A stretch of DNA of 64,000 bases from contig JBBSFE010000006.1 in assembly GCA_038239005.1 (NCBI GenBank), positions 1 to 64,000 on the forward strand. The letters are read 5' to 3'. Both the position numbers and the translations under genes were made by a program. The notes beneath the pieces are model-generated. The model did not search any database, had not been told where the DNA came from, and saw only the letters and a program-made list of their open reading frames with translations. Shown here one piece after another: positions 28,367 through 36,989 of the stretch. The DNA comes from DASXHD01 sp038239005 (lineage in GTDB: Bacteria > Myxococcota_A > Polyangia > Polyangiales > Polyangiaceae). Each line of letters opens with the position of its first letter. Within the stretch, counting starts at the first letter, position 1.

Positions 28367-30165
28367 GAGACGAGGCGCGCGATTTGGAACGTGATCAGCG
28401 CAGCGACGTATGCGGCAGCGTAGGTGTATGCGAGGACGAAGATTGGAACCTTCCAGCCCTTCGTTTCGCGCTTGAGCGCAGCCACGGTGCTCATGCACTG
28501 GCAGGCGAGCACGAAGAACGCCATCAGTGCGAGCGCGGTCGCGGTGCTGTACGCTGGGTCCGTTCCGAGGCGATCGGCGAGTGAGATCACGTCCGCGTTT
28601 TTCCCGGTTTGCTCGACGCCGTAGGTGACGCCGAGAGTCGAGACCATGAGCTCGCGCGCACCGAAGCTGCCGATGAGGCCGACGTTGATGCGCCAATCGA
28701 ACCCGAGCGGTTTCGTGATCGGCTCGACGGCGTGCCCGATGGCGACGGCAATGCTCGTGTTCGTTCCTGGCGCGGGAACTTTGAGAAGCACCCAGAGAGC
28801 AATCGACGCGACCACGATGACCGTGCCGACCTCGCGGAGAAAACGCGCAACGGCGCGCGCGGCCATTCGCGCGATGACCCGCACTTGCGGAACGCGATAC
28901 GAAGGCATCTCGAGAACGAGCGGAAGCGAACGCGAGCCGTGGCGCTCGGTGGTCTTGCCGATCACGAGTGACGCCACGAAACCCGCGAGAATGCCTGCAG
29001 TATACAAGCATACGAAAAGCGCCGCTTGGAAGAGCGCGCCGCGATGGCGAAAGAATGCCGCGATGAGGAGCGCATATGTGGGAATGCGCGCCGAGCACGT
29101 CATGAGCGGCAGCACGAGTAGCGTGCGAAGGCGCTGCCTCGGATCGCGAACGATGCGCGTCGCGGCGATTGCCGGAACGGCGCACGCATGTGCGGTGAGG
29201 AGTGGCACGAACGATTTCCCGCCGAGGCCCGCGATGCGCAGGACGCGATCGACGAGGAATGCACCACGCGCGAGGTAACCCGATGCGTCGATGATCTCGA
29301 GCGCGACGGTGAGCACCACGATCTGCGGCAAGAACGCGAGGACGGTGCCGGCGCCGCCGACGATCCCGTCGCACACGAGGGACGTCCACCAGTGCGCGCC
29401 CCACGCGGCCATGATGCGCTTCGAGAGGACGCCGAGAAGGGCATCGAGCGCGGTCGACGCTGGGTCGGCGACGAGAAATACGGCTGAAAATAGGGTCGTC
29501 ATCACGGCGACGAACACGATGGGGCCGAAAATGGGATGCAGCAGAATCGCGTCGGCGCGCTCCGTCTTGCGTGCGCTCTTCGTCTCGCGACGCAACACGC
29601 GCTCGGCGACCGCGCGCGGAACGAGCTTGCGCGCATCGGAGGGCGGCAAACCGCGAGCGTCGAGATCGTGCACGGCTGCGAGCACGCGCTGGCGAACATC
29701 CGAGTCACGCGCGCTTACGGCGATGACCGGCACGCCGAGCTCTTTCGAGAGCGCATCTGCATCGAGCTCACCACCCGATGCAGCGAGCGCGTCGCGTTGC
29801 GTGACGATCACGATGACCGGACATTTTTTCGCGAGCAGCTCCTGGGTGAGCCGAAGCGAGAGCGCGAGCTGCGTTGCGTCGATCACTTGCGCGATGATGA
29901 ACGGCTCGCCGCTCTTGCCGAGGCGATCGAGGCACGCGCGTGCTTGGCCTTCGTCGGAGTCTTTGTCCGTCGTGGCGCCGAGCGAGTACACGCCGGGCAA
30001 ATCGAGGATGCGGGCATTCCCGCCACCGGGAAGAGGCGCCAAGCTCTCGAGGACATCGACGGTGATGCCGGGAAAATTTCCGACCTTCGCGTTGCCGCCC
30101 GTTACCGCATTGTAGAGCGACGACTTGCCCGCGTTCGGGCGACCCAGGAGCGCGACGTCAATCAC
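28363..30165 (-). CDS. feoB: Ferrous iron transporter FeoB
   Basis: About 600 residues from a GTG that overlaps the feoA stop (GTGA). The N-terminal G domain has G1 LGRPNAGKSSLYN, G2 GNFPGITVDV and G3 LDLPGVYSL. A G4-like VTQRD has Thr where Asn is usual. The membrane part has the two Gate motifs: LPLMTCSARIPTYALLIAAFF (with the conserved Cys) and the paired region near GLIGSFGARELMVSTLGVTYG, plus FFVLACQCMSTVAALKRET. FeoB takes up Fe2+ across the inner membrane. It is shorter than the E. coli protein (about 770) but within the family range. Confidence 0.93.
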   Translation of the reverse strand: MIDVALLGRPNAGKSSLYNAVTGGNAKVGNFPGITVDVLESLAPLPGGGNARILDLPGVYSLGATTDKDSDEGQARACLDRLGKSGEPFIIAQVIDATQLALSLRLTQELLAKKCPVIVIVTQRDALAASGGELDADALSKELGVPVIAVSARDSDVRQRVLAAVHDLDARGLPPSDARKLVPRAVAERVLRRETKSARKTERADAILLHPIFGPIVFVAVMTTLFSAVFLVADPASTALDALLGVLSKRIMAAWGAHWWTSLVCDGIVGGAGTVLAFLPQIVVLTVALEIIDASGYLARGAFLVDRVLRIAGLGGKSFVPLLTAHACAVPAIAATRIVRDPRQRLRTLLVLPLMTCSARIPTYALLIAAFFRHRGALFQAALFVCLYTAGILAGFVASLVIGKTTERHGSRSLPLVLEMPSYRVPQVRVIARMAARAVARFLREVGTVIVVASIALWVLLKVPAPGTNTSIAVAIGHAVEPITKPLGFDWRINVGLIGSFGARELMVSTLGVTYGVEQTGKNADVISLADRLGTDPAYSTATALALMAFFVLACQCMSTVAALKRETKGWKVPIFVLAYTYAAAYVAALITFQIARLVS

Positions 30166-30410
30166 TCCGCCGCTTCGCCGAGCTCGTCGACCTTCACTTC
30201 GATCTTCGCAGCGATGCGAGCACAAAGCGCGAACTCGCCGCCGCTGCTCGTGCGGAGGTGGACCGGGCCGCCGAACGGGGCGCGACGGAGCACGGTCACG
30301 ACTTCGTCTTCGAAGACGCCGATCGCGCGTACGTGTGCGGCCTCAGCGTCGTCCAGCCGGAGCATGGCGACGCGTGCAGACGCAGCAATCGGTAGATCGA
30401 GGAGGTTCAT
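30162..30410 (-). CDS. feoA: FeoA ferrous iron transport protein A
   Basis: 82 residues from ATG 30410. It is an SH3-like FeoA domain: MNLLDLPIAASARVAMLRLDD, HVRAIGVFEDEVVTVLRRAPFGGPVHLRT and FALCARIAAKIEVKV. FeoA is a small cytosolic partner of FeoB. It is the first gene of the unit feoA-feoB-VOC, with 4-base overlaps at both junctions. A Fur-like 15-mer ends 6 bases before its start codon. Confidence 0.88.
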   Translation of the reverse strand: MNLLDLPIAASARVAMLRLDDAEAAHVRAIGVFEDEVVTVLRRAPFGGPVHLRTSSGGEFALCARIAAKIEVKVDELGEAAE

Positions 30411-30415
30411 GAATG

Positions 30416-30430
30416 TGACTTTCAATTTCA
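30416..30430 (-). promoter_or_regulatory. Possible Fur box upstream of feoA
   Basis: On the minus strand the 15-mer TGAAATTGAAAGTCA matches the 7-1-7 Fur consensus TGATAAT-N-ATTATCA at about 10 of 14 positions, with intact TGA/TCA ends. Its location just before feoA is where an iron-responsive repressor would sit. The match is imperfect. Confidence 0.3.
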
Positions 30431-30489
30431 GTAGCACGCGAAGTGGGTCAAATCAAGTAGAGTCCAGGCGCCCTCGAACCCCTCGATCG

Positions 30490-32577
30490 ATGCCCCCCCG
30501 CGAAGACCCCTTTGGCTGGGTTGGCCATGTCCTCGACGACAAGTACCGAATCGAATCGGTCGTTGGCGAGGGTGGGTTCGGGGTGGTGTATCGAGCACAC
30601 CATCTCGGCTTCGAGCAGACCGTCGCGGTCAAATGCCTCAAGGTGAACAAGAACCTCGAGCCTGCGGTGCGCGACGCGTTCTTGAAGAAGTTCTTGGCGG
30701 AAGGTCGGCTGCTCCATCGCCTCTCGCGCGCGACAGCCGATGTCGTTCAGGCGCTCGATGTCGGCGTGGCGACGTCGCCGAAAATGCTCGAGACGCCCTA
30801 TCTCGTTCTCGAGTGGCTCGACGGCACCTCGCTCGACCGTGAGCTCCGCGGCCGGCGCGGAACCACGATGCCACTCGACGAAGCCATCGCGCTGCTCGAG
30901 CCGGCCGCGCGTGGTCTTGCGTGCGCGCACGATCAAGGCGTCTCGCACCGCGACGTGAAGCCGGCCAACATGATGCTCACCGATGTAGGCGGGCGGCTCA
31001 CTCTCAAGGTCGTGGACTTCGGGATCGCGAAAGCACCGACGGACGAAACGACGCAAGCGAGCCCACACGATGGTCTCGGCTCCGGCATGCAAGCGTTCAC
31101 GCCGCGCTATGGCGCGCCCGAGCAGTTCTCGCGAAAGTTCGGACCGACGGGAACGTGGACTGACGTCTACGCGCTCGCGCTCATCTTGGTCGAGCTCGTG
31201 ACGGGCGCACCTGCGCTCGAAGGCGAAGACCCCGTGCAACTCTACGTCGCCACCAGCGATGCCGCGCACCGACCCACGCTTCGCGCGAAGGGCGTCATGG
31301 TTGGCGATGCCGTCGAAGGCGTCGTCGCGCGCGCTCTCGAGATCGACGCGAAGAAACGATTCGTGACGGCCGGCGAATTTTGGGACGCACTCTTGGCAGC
31401 GATCGATCGCCCCAAAATTTCGAGCATTCGTCCGCCCGCCGTTTCGCTTGGTCCGGATTTGCGCGTTCCGAAAGCGCCCGCGGTTCCAGTGCTCGATTCT
31501 GCGAAGGAGCTCGAGAAGAGCGAGGTCTACGTTCCACCGCAGGCCCCGCCGAGCGCACCGAGCGGCATCACGGGCACGGGAACCATCACGGTGATGCTGC
31601 GCGAGCAACGCAAGCGGCGCGTCGTTTGGATCGGCGCGCTCGCAGTCACCATGATCGTCGTGGTTGGTGCGTTCATCGGCATGCGCGAAGCCGAGAAATC
31701 CGCGAACCCCACGGGCTCCGCATCGGCGAGCGCGAGCGGCGTTGCCGTCACGAGCTCGAGCTCGGTCGCGCGCGCCGTGCCGAGCGCCGTCGCGAGCGTC
31801 GCGCCGATGGTCGAGCTCGACGCGTCCGTGATGCCCCACGGCATGGTGATGGTCACCGCGGGGAAATTCACGATGGGCAGCGACACCGCCGGGCGCGCCG
31901 AAAAACCTCAGCACCCAGTGCGCATCACACGCGACTTCTACATCGACGCCACCGAAGTCACCGTCGACGCATACGCCGCATGCGTGCGCGAAAAGGCATG
32001 CGCCGCGCCGCGGTTTCGCACGGCGGGTCCCCGTGGGCACGGCATCGTCACCTCGAGCACCACGTGCAACTCGATCACTGATCCGAGCTTCGCGCGCCAA
32101 CCCGTCAACTGCGTGACGTACGAGCAATCGCTTGCATTCTGCAAGCACGAGGGCAAGCGCCTCCCGACCGAAGCCGAATGGGAATACGCCGCACGCGGCA
32201 CCGACGGGCGCAGCTACCCATGGGGCGAAGGCGAATCGCACTCGTGCCACTTCGCCATCACGGGCGGCGCCGAAGGAACATGCGGCGCGCGCAAAGGCAC
32301 GTTCGAAGTCGCCACGACCGTCGAAGGCAAGAGCCCATTCGGCGCCTACGACATGGCCGGCAACGTTTGGGAGTGGGTCGCCGACGATTACGAGACCTAC
32401 ACGAAGGAAGAAGCGGTCGACCCAATCTTGCCGCCGCGTACCCAAAAGGGCGTGATTCGCGGTGGTTCGTGGGACTACTCGGTCGCCGCAGCCAAAGCTT
32501 GGTCGCGCATGTCGCTCGAGCGCGCGTTCGCTTTGAACAACGTGGGCTTCCGCTGCGCCAAAGACGCCGCTCCGTGA
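30490..32577 (+). CDS. Hanks-type Ser/Thr kinase with extracytoplasmic SUMF1 domain
   Basis: 695 residues. The kinase spans residues 19-305: Gly loop GEGGFG (26-31), VAVK (Lys48), SHRDVKPAN (Asp155, Lys157, Asn160), VVDFGIAK (Asp176) and the RYGAPEQF activation segment. A Pro-rich spacer leads to one membrane helix (378-398, VVWIGALAVTMIVVVGAFIG) and an Ala/Ser/Val linker. Then comes a SUMF1/FGE-fold domain from about 450 (MVMVTAGKFTMGSD, TEVTVDAYAACV, NCVTYEQSLAFCKHEGKRLPTEAEW, YDMAGNVWEWV, GGSWDYS, GFRCAK). The outer domain probably senses a ligand. The intact HRD, Lys and DFG predict an active kinase. Confidence 0.9.
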   Translation: MPPREDPFGWVGHVLDDKYRIESVVGEGGFGVVYRAHHLGFEQTVAVKCLKVNKNLEPAVRDAFLKKFLAEGRLLHRLSRATADVVQALDVGVATSPKMLETPYLVLEWLDGTSLDRELRGRRGTTMPLDEAIALLEPAARGLACAHDQGVSHRDVKPANMMLTDVGGRLTLKVVDFGIAKAPTDETTQASPHDGLGSGMQAFTPRYGAPEQFSRKFGPTGTWTDVYALALILVELVTGAPALEGEDPVQLYVATSDAAHRPTLRAKGVMVGDAVEGVVARALEIDAKKRFVTAGEFWDALLAAIDRPKISSIRPPAVSLGPDLRVPKAPAVPVLDSAKELEKSEVYVPPQAPPSAPSGITGTGTITVMLREQRKRRVVWIGALAVTMIVVVGAFIGMREAEKSANPTGSASASASGVAVTSSSSVARAVPSAVASVAPMVELDASVMPHGMVMVTAGKFTMGSDTAGRAEKPQHPVRITRDFYIDATEVTVDAYAACVREKACAAPRFRTAGPRGHGIVTSSTTCNSITDPSFARQPVNCVTYEQSLAFCKHEGKRLPTEAEWEYAARGTDGRSYPWGEGESHSCHFAITGGAEGTCGARKGTFEVATTVEGKSPFGAYDMAGNVWEWVADDYETYTKEEAVDPILPPRTQKGVIRGGSWDYSVAAAKAWSRMSLERAFALNNVGFRCAKDAAP

Positions 32578-32643
32578 TCAACGTCTGATCAAAACGGCCG
32601 CGTCTGGCCATTGTCTGGGAGCCGTGTCAAAAACGAGGCTCTT

Positions 32644-33501
32644 ATGATCGATCTTCCCGTAGTCATCGAATATGCCGCGCCTGCCGAATGCGGCGCAGCC
32701 GACGCTTTCAAGCAGCTCGTGACGGCGCAAATCGCACGCGCCGCGAATCCGGATCGCCCGTGGCGCTTCGCGGTGACGATTCGTCACGAGGATGACTACG
32801 TCGGAACGCTCACGATGGAAGCGGGCACGCGCGAGCTCCGCGCCGCAACGTGCGACGAGGTGACTGCCGCTTTGTCGCTCGTCATCGCGATGGCGCAACC
32901 CGAGCTTCCCGCGCCGCCGAACGTCGAGCCACCTTCCCCGATGCCATCTCCGCCGATCCCGGCCCGCGTGATGACGCGCGTGCGTGCGCCGCGCGAGCCC
33001 GATCATGTCGAGTCGGAGTCGGGCCCGAAGATCGATTGGCGTCTTGGTTTGCGCGCGCAAACTTGGTTCGATGGCTCGGAGCTATCGGCGACGGGCGCGA
33101 TGGTGACGGGCAGCGTCGAAGTGCCGTGGGGCTTTCCGAAAATGATGCTCGAAATCGGTGCGGGCGGAATGCTCCATCGAGAATTCAACACGTTGATGGG
33201 CGTGGGCGGTTCGGGCTCCACGACGACGACGTCGCAGACCTGGATGTTCGTCGACACGCATGCGTGCCCGATCGACTTGCCGCTTGGAGACACGGGCCTC
33301 TCGATCTTGGCGTGCGGCGTTGTCGTCGTTGGAACGGCCGGCGCGGGCCTCGCGGGTTGGGGCGGCGGCGGCGGGCGCGCGCGTTGGCAATCGCCGTGGA
33401 GATTTTATCTCGAAGGACACTTCAACGGGCTCTACGGGACGCGCATCGACGGCGTCCCGGCGCTCATGGACCTCGGTGGTAGCCTCGGTATTCGCCTCTA
33501 G
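32644..33501 (+). CDS. Hypothetical protein with Pro-rich linker and barrel-like C-terminus
   Basis: 285 residues from ATG 32644. No signal peptide is obvious. The N-terminal part (VVIEYAAPAECGAADAFKQLVTAQIARAAN, FAVTIRHEDDYVGTLTM, AALSLVIAMAQPEL) looks like a small alpha/beta domain. A linker of Pro and Ser follows (PPNVEPPSPMPSPPIP). The C-terminal 130 residues are Gly-rich alternating strands (DWRLGLRAQTWFDG, SVEVPWGFPKMMLEIGAGG, GHFNGLYGTR, DLGGSLGIRL) like an outer-membrane barrel. It lies immediately upstream of an ECF sigma gene, a recurrent pairing in myxobacteria, so it may be the sensor or target of that sigma factor. Confidence 0.6.
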   Translation: MIDLPVVIEYAAPAECGAADAFKQLVTAQIARAANPDRPWRFAVTIRHEDDYVGTLTMEAGTRELRAATCDEVTAALSLVIAMAQPELPAPPNVEPPSPMPSPPIPARVMTRVRAPREPDHVESESGPKIDWRLGLRAQTWFDGSELSATGAMVTGSVEVPWGFPKMMLEIGAGGMLHREFNTLMGVGGSGSTTTTSQTWMFVDTHACPIDLPLGDTGLSILACGVVVVGTAGAGLAGWGGGGGRARWQSPWRFYLEGHFNGLYGTRIDGVPALMDLGGSLGIRL

Positions 33502-33520
33502 CCTGGCCGCCGACGCAGGC

Positions 33521-34048
33521 GTGGCCGAAAGCGTACGTTTGCGAGCGTGCGTGGACGCTCATGCGTCCGCGGTGTGGCGCGTGCTTCGTCGAAACGGCGT
33601 CTTCGAGGCCGACGCGGACGACGCAGCGCAAAAAGTATTTTTGGTATTCGCACGCAAGCTCCACGACGTCGAAGAAGGTCGCGAGCTCGCGTTTCTGCTC
33701 CGCACGGCAACGTTCGTCGCGTCGGAGGCACGGCGCACGCATCGGCGCCGCCACGAATCGGGCGAGCCCGTCAGTGACATGCACGAGTCGCTCGCGCCGA
33801 GCCCACACGATGCTGCCGTGCGCCGCGAAGGCATCGCGCGACTCGATGCGATCCTCGAAGAGATGGACGAAACGCTTCGCGCGATTTTCGTTCTCTACGA
33901 GCTCGAAGAAATGACGATGGCCGAAATCGCCGACGCTCTCGAGCTTCCACCTGGCACGGTCGCCTCGCGCCTACGCCGCGCACGCGAACGCTTCGAAGAG
34001 CTCTGCGGAGCCACGCGCGCGGCCTCAGCGCCGAGAGGTGACCGATGA
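33521..34048 (+). CDS. ECF-family RNA polymerase sigma factor
   Basis: About 175 residues, start uncertain (GTG 33521 chosen; an earlier GTG would overlap the upstream gene). Region 2: LRACVDAHASAVWRVLRRNGVFEADADDAAQKVFLVFARKL, and FLLRTATFVASEARRTHRRR. Region 4: LDAILEEMDETLRAIFVLYELEEMTMAEIADALELPPGTVASRLRRARERFEEL. Region 2.2's usual 'DxxDxxQexF' is present as ADDAAQKVF. The gene overlaps the next by ATGA, and the partner is a membrane protein with a Pro/Thr linker that takes the place of a classic anti-sigma factor. Confidence 0.85.
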   Translation: MAESVRLRACVDAHASAVWRVLRRNGVFEADADDAAQKVFLVFARKLHDVEEGRELAFLLRTATFVASEARRTHRRRHESGEPVSDMHESLAPSPHDAAVRREGIARLDAILEEMDETLRAIFVLYELEEMTMAEIADALELPPGTVASRLRRARERFEELCGATRAASAPRGDR

Positions 34049-34788
34049 CCGAGCCGAAGCGCCTGCTCGAAACCGCATCGCCGAACGTGCGCGCGCTGCT
34101 CCTCGCGGGCAAACGCGATGCTCCTGCGTCTCCGCTGGCACCTGCATTGCTCGGAGCCCTGGGCCTCGCCCGAGCGGCGACATTCGCCCCATCCCTCGCC
34201 CGACGCGCGTGGCTCACTCTGAAACACCTAGCGACAACAAAAGCGAGCGTCACGGCCATCGTCTTGGGCGCCGCCACCGCCGGCTACATCACGGGCCGCC
34301 TCCAAGAACGGAGCGCCCACCCCGAGCCAACGCCAACGCCAACGCGAACGCCAACGCCAACGCGAACGCCGATCACGTCGACGCTCGACCTCCCGCCGCC
34401 CACGTCTACGCTCACGCCCACGTCTACGCTCACGCCCACGCTCACGCGCACGCCTACGCCCACGCTCACGCCGACGACGCCAACCGCGCAACCACAAACC
34501 CACACGCCTTCCGATCCCCCGCCCCGTCGCGCTTCCCTCTCCGACGAAATCGACGCCCTGAAACGCGCGCGCACGGATGTCCTCGCGAATCGCGGCGCGT
34601 CCGCCCTCGCGACGCTCGACGCCTACGCTGCCGCGCACCCGCACGGCGCGCTCGAAGAAGAAGCCCTCGCCCTCCGCGTTCGCGCACTCCGACTCACCGG
34701 CGACACGTCCGGCGCCGCGACGGTGCTCGCCGATCTACGCGCGCGCTTCCCCGCGAGTGTTCATCTCGCGGCGCTCGCGACGCCGTAA
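34045..34788 (+). CDS. Membrane protein with Thr-Pro repeat linker, putative sigma partner
   Basis: 247 residues. A cytosolic N-terminus of about 70 residues (PKRLLETASPNVRALLLAGKRDAPAS) leads to one membrane segment near 71-86 (VTAIVLGAATAGYITG). A linker of Thr-Pro units (PTPTPTRTPTPTRTP-type) spans about 94-155. A helical end (DEIDALKRARTDVLANRGASALATLDAYAAAHPHGALEEEALALRVRALRLTG) looks like one to two TPR units. It is coupled to the ECF sigma gene by ATGA, so a role in holding or sensing for that sigma factor is plausible, though it is not a recognised anti-sigma family. Confidence 0.65.
   Translation: MTEPKRLLETASPNVRALLLAGKRDAPASPLAPALLGALGLARAATFAPSLARRAWLTLKHLATTKASVTAIVLGAATAGYITGRLQERSAHPEPTPTPTRTPTPTRTPITSTLDLPPPTSTLTPTSTLTPTLTRTPTPTLTPTTPTAQPQTHTPSDPPPRRASLSDEIDALKRARTDVLANRGASALATLDAYAAAHPHGALEEEALALRVRALRLTGDTSGAATVLADLRARFPASVHLAALATP
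34327..34475 (+). repeat. Coding low-complexity repeat (Thr-Pro linker)
   Basis: Short units such as ACGCCAACGCG and CACGTCTACGCTCACGCC recur in tandem. They encode the Thr-Pro linker of the membrane protein. The arrays are prone to length variation by slippage. Confidence 0.7.
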
Positions 34789-34844
34789 TTAGAACGCATT
34801 TCCTAACCCCGCCCTGGCAGCGCTCGCGAAGAACCCGCCCATCC

Positions 34845-34928
34845 GCGATCGGATCCCAGCAAATTCCCTGCGATCGGATCTCAGCCAAATTCCCTGCGAT
34901 CGGATCCCAGCCAAATTCCCTGCGATCG
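34845..34928 (+). repeat. 26-bp tandem repeat, 3 copies plus a partial
   Basis: Units begin GCGATCGGATC and end CAAATTCCCT. Copies start at 34845 (25 bp), 34870 (26 bp) and 34896 (26 bp), with a partial GCGATCG at 34922. They differ at one or two bases. Each unit contains the palindromes CGATCG and, in two units, GGATCC. The array lies between two convergent genes. Confidence 0.8.
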
Positions 34929-35004
34929 TTTCGCGGAGGGCCCGGTGATGGAATCAGTCATCCCAGCCCGGACGTAACCCGAGCGCTCCGACGCGTGTAG
35001 ATGA

Positions 35005-36978
35005 CTAGGGCCCGCACGGCGAATCGATTGGTTGCGGCGCGTAGAGCGTGGCGATGCCCGTCTTTTGGAAGCTCTCGTGGAAGCATGCGTATTGATACTT
35101 CACCGCGTCGAGCTGGCGATAAATCGCGTGCGGGTCGGCGACGCCGTCGCCGTTGTACTGCACGATGGCGCCGTCTTTCACGACCGGATAGGCAGCGATG
35201 CCGTCGAGCTTGTGGAGCGCGAGCGCGGTTTGCATCGTCGGCCAGACGATGTCGCCGGCTTCTTTGTGGCCGTACGCGAGCGAGACGCCGTCGTAAACCT
35301 GCGACGAAAAATACGTGTCGCCGAGGCCCACGGGATCATAGATGGGGCGCGCCGGGTGACCGGGCAACGGATTGGATTGCAAGCGCGTCATGTAGACGAA
35401 TGGCTCGGCCGCTTCCCACGCCGTCTCGAGCAAGTGAAGCGCCGGATGCATGAACGTGAGATCGCCCGTGCCGAGCAGCAGCTTCAAATCGTTGGGCGCG
35501 TTCGGAATCGTCTCGGTCGTGAGCACCATGAAGCTCCAGTAACCGCCAGCGCCCGTCGGCACCACGACCTTCACGCGCGGATCGGTCGCGCCGACGAGGT
35601 TCGTGTACATGCCACCCATCGACTGACCCTGCGCGTGGAGCGAAGCCATGTCGAAGTGAAACGCCGTTTCGCCGGGCGCCAGCGAGAGGCCCGTGCACGT
35701 CGATACGGTCGCTGGATCGATCGTGAGCTTCGAGAGCGCGTCGATGAACATGCGCTGCTCGATGAGTCCCTGACGAAACGTGTCGCGAAACGATGCGGGG
35801 TTGTTGAAGTTGAGATACTCGAGCTCCGTCGCGCCGGGCACGCGCTCGGGGTTCAGTGGAAGCGCACCGCCCGCCATCGCGAACCCGTGCGGCGCCATCA
35901 CATATGCGGGGCCTTCGCCGGGGGTGCCGACTTCGTCCGTCGCGCTTTGAAGCGGGCCGGCGTCGATCACCGCGGTAGAGAGACCACCCGAGCCGTGAAA
36001 ATAGACGATGAACGGATAGCCGCCCGCGGGCATTTCGCCTTTCGGAAGCGAGATGGCAATCGGCGCGATCTCGTCGCGCTGTTTGATGGGGAGCCCGTCG
36101 CTTCCCATTTGGAAGAGCCCATCGCTGTCGAAGGGTGGGGTGCCTTCTTGAAATTGCGGATACGAAATTTTTCCGAGGAGCTCGCAGAAGCGCGCGTGGT
36201 CGCCTGTGGGCGGCACGGCGAGATCGGTGATCGACGTCTGGTATTGCGCGATGACCTTCGAAGACAAATCCGCGGTGTCTTGCACGACGTCGCCGGTCGT
36301 GAAGACTGTCGCAACGGCGACGTCCGTCCGCGCGACGCCGATTTGATCGAGCGTCGTCCAGAGCGGTTGATAGAGCTTCCACGCCGCGAGCTCGGGATCT
36401 GCGGGGGGCGCCGTCGCCGATTCGAGCGCAACGAACGCATCCGGCGCGCCAAGCGGAGCATTGGTTGCATCATGCAACGATTTCATCACGACGAACGCGT
36501 ACGTGCGCTTCGGTTCGAGGACGATGCCTATGCGTGGCGCCACCTCGAGGGTGTTGTCGAGCACGTAGCGATCCGTCGGCGGCGTTCCGGCAACGACCGG
36601 GAAGAGTGCGCCGCGCGCGGGCGAAGTGGGGTCGACGTCGACGAGCAGAATCGGCGAGGCCTTGTCCGCTGCGATGACGTTGTTCGGATCTTGCGGCGGG
36701 ATGGGCGCGTCGAAATGGAAATAGGCCGAGGGCATCTGCGGAAACCCAACGCGCTGCATCGCCGTCGTGCGGAGCCCTTCGATGATGACTTCTTGAAGGT
36801 TGTTCGGAAACCCGCGCACGTCCGGCGTGCCTTGCGGCGTGAGTCGTAAGTCGGATGGGTATGGCATCGACCAGTACGCATCGGGGTTCGTGAGGTCGGC
36901 GTGAAGATCGAAGTCGGCAACGGTCGACGACGAGCTGCTTCCGCAAGCCAGGACGAGAAAGAAAATCGAGCGACGCAT
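35005..36978 (-). CDS. Large lipase-like alpha/beta-hydrolase lipoprotein
   Basis: 657 residues. The signal MRRSIFFLVLACGSSSSS has a lipobox. The front part has DAYWSMPYPSDLRLTPQGTPDV and FPQMPSAYFHFDAPIP, the layout of the 'bacterial virulence factor lipase' N-terminal domain. The C-terminal half is a hydrolase: YPFIVYFHGSGG (oxyanion loop), the nucleophile elbow AQGQSMGGMYTN, and later HKEAGDIVW that may hold the His. The long insert and paired Cys fit a secreted esterase. The target is unknown. TAGGAT stands 8 bases before the start. Confidence 0.8.
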   Translation of the reverse strand: MRRSIFFLVLACGSSSSSTVADFDLHADLTNPDAYWSMPYPSDLRLTPQGTPDVRGFPNNLQEVIIEGLRTTAMQRVGFPQMPSAYFHFDAPIPPQDPNNVIAADKASPILLVDVDPTSPARGALFPVVAGTPPTDRYVLDNTLEVAPRIGIVLEPKRTYAFVVMKSLHDATNAPLGAPDAFVALESATAPPADPELAAWKLYQPLWTTLDQIGVARTDVAVATVFTTGDVVQDTADLSSKVIAQYQTSITDLAVPPTGDHARFCELLGKISYPQFQEGTPPFDSDGLFQMGSDGLPIKQRDEIAPIAISLPKGEMPAGGYPFIVYFHGSGGLSTAVIDAGPLQSATDEVGTPGEGPAYVMAPHGFAMAGGALPLNPERVPGATELEYLNFNNPASFRDTFRQGLIEQRMFIDALSKLTIDPATVSTCTGLSLAPGETAFHFDMASLHAQGQSMGGMYTNLVGATDPRVKVVVPTGAGGYWSFMVLTTETIPNAPNDLKLLLGTGDLTFMHPALHLLETAWEAAEPFVYMTRLQSNPLPGHPARPIYDPVGLGDTYFSSQVYDGVSLAYGHKEAGDIVWPTMQTALALHKLDGIAAYPVVKDGAIVQYNGDGVADPHAIYRQLDAVKYQYACFHESFQKTGIATLYAPQPIDSPCGP

Positions 36979-36989
36979 GGGCGTTTATC

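Noticed and set aside
34845..34928. Possible CRISPR array
   Set aside because: The units are contiguous with no spacers, and no cas gene is nearby. It is a simple tandem repeat. The 34327-34475 repeat is coding.
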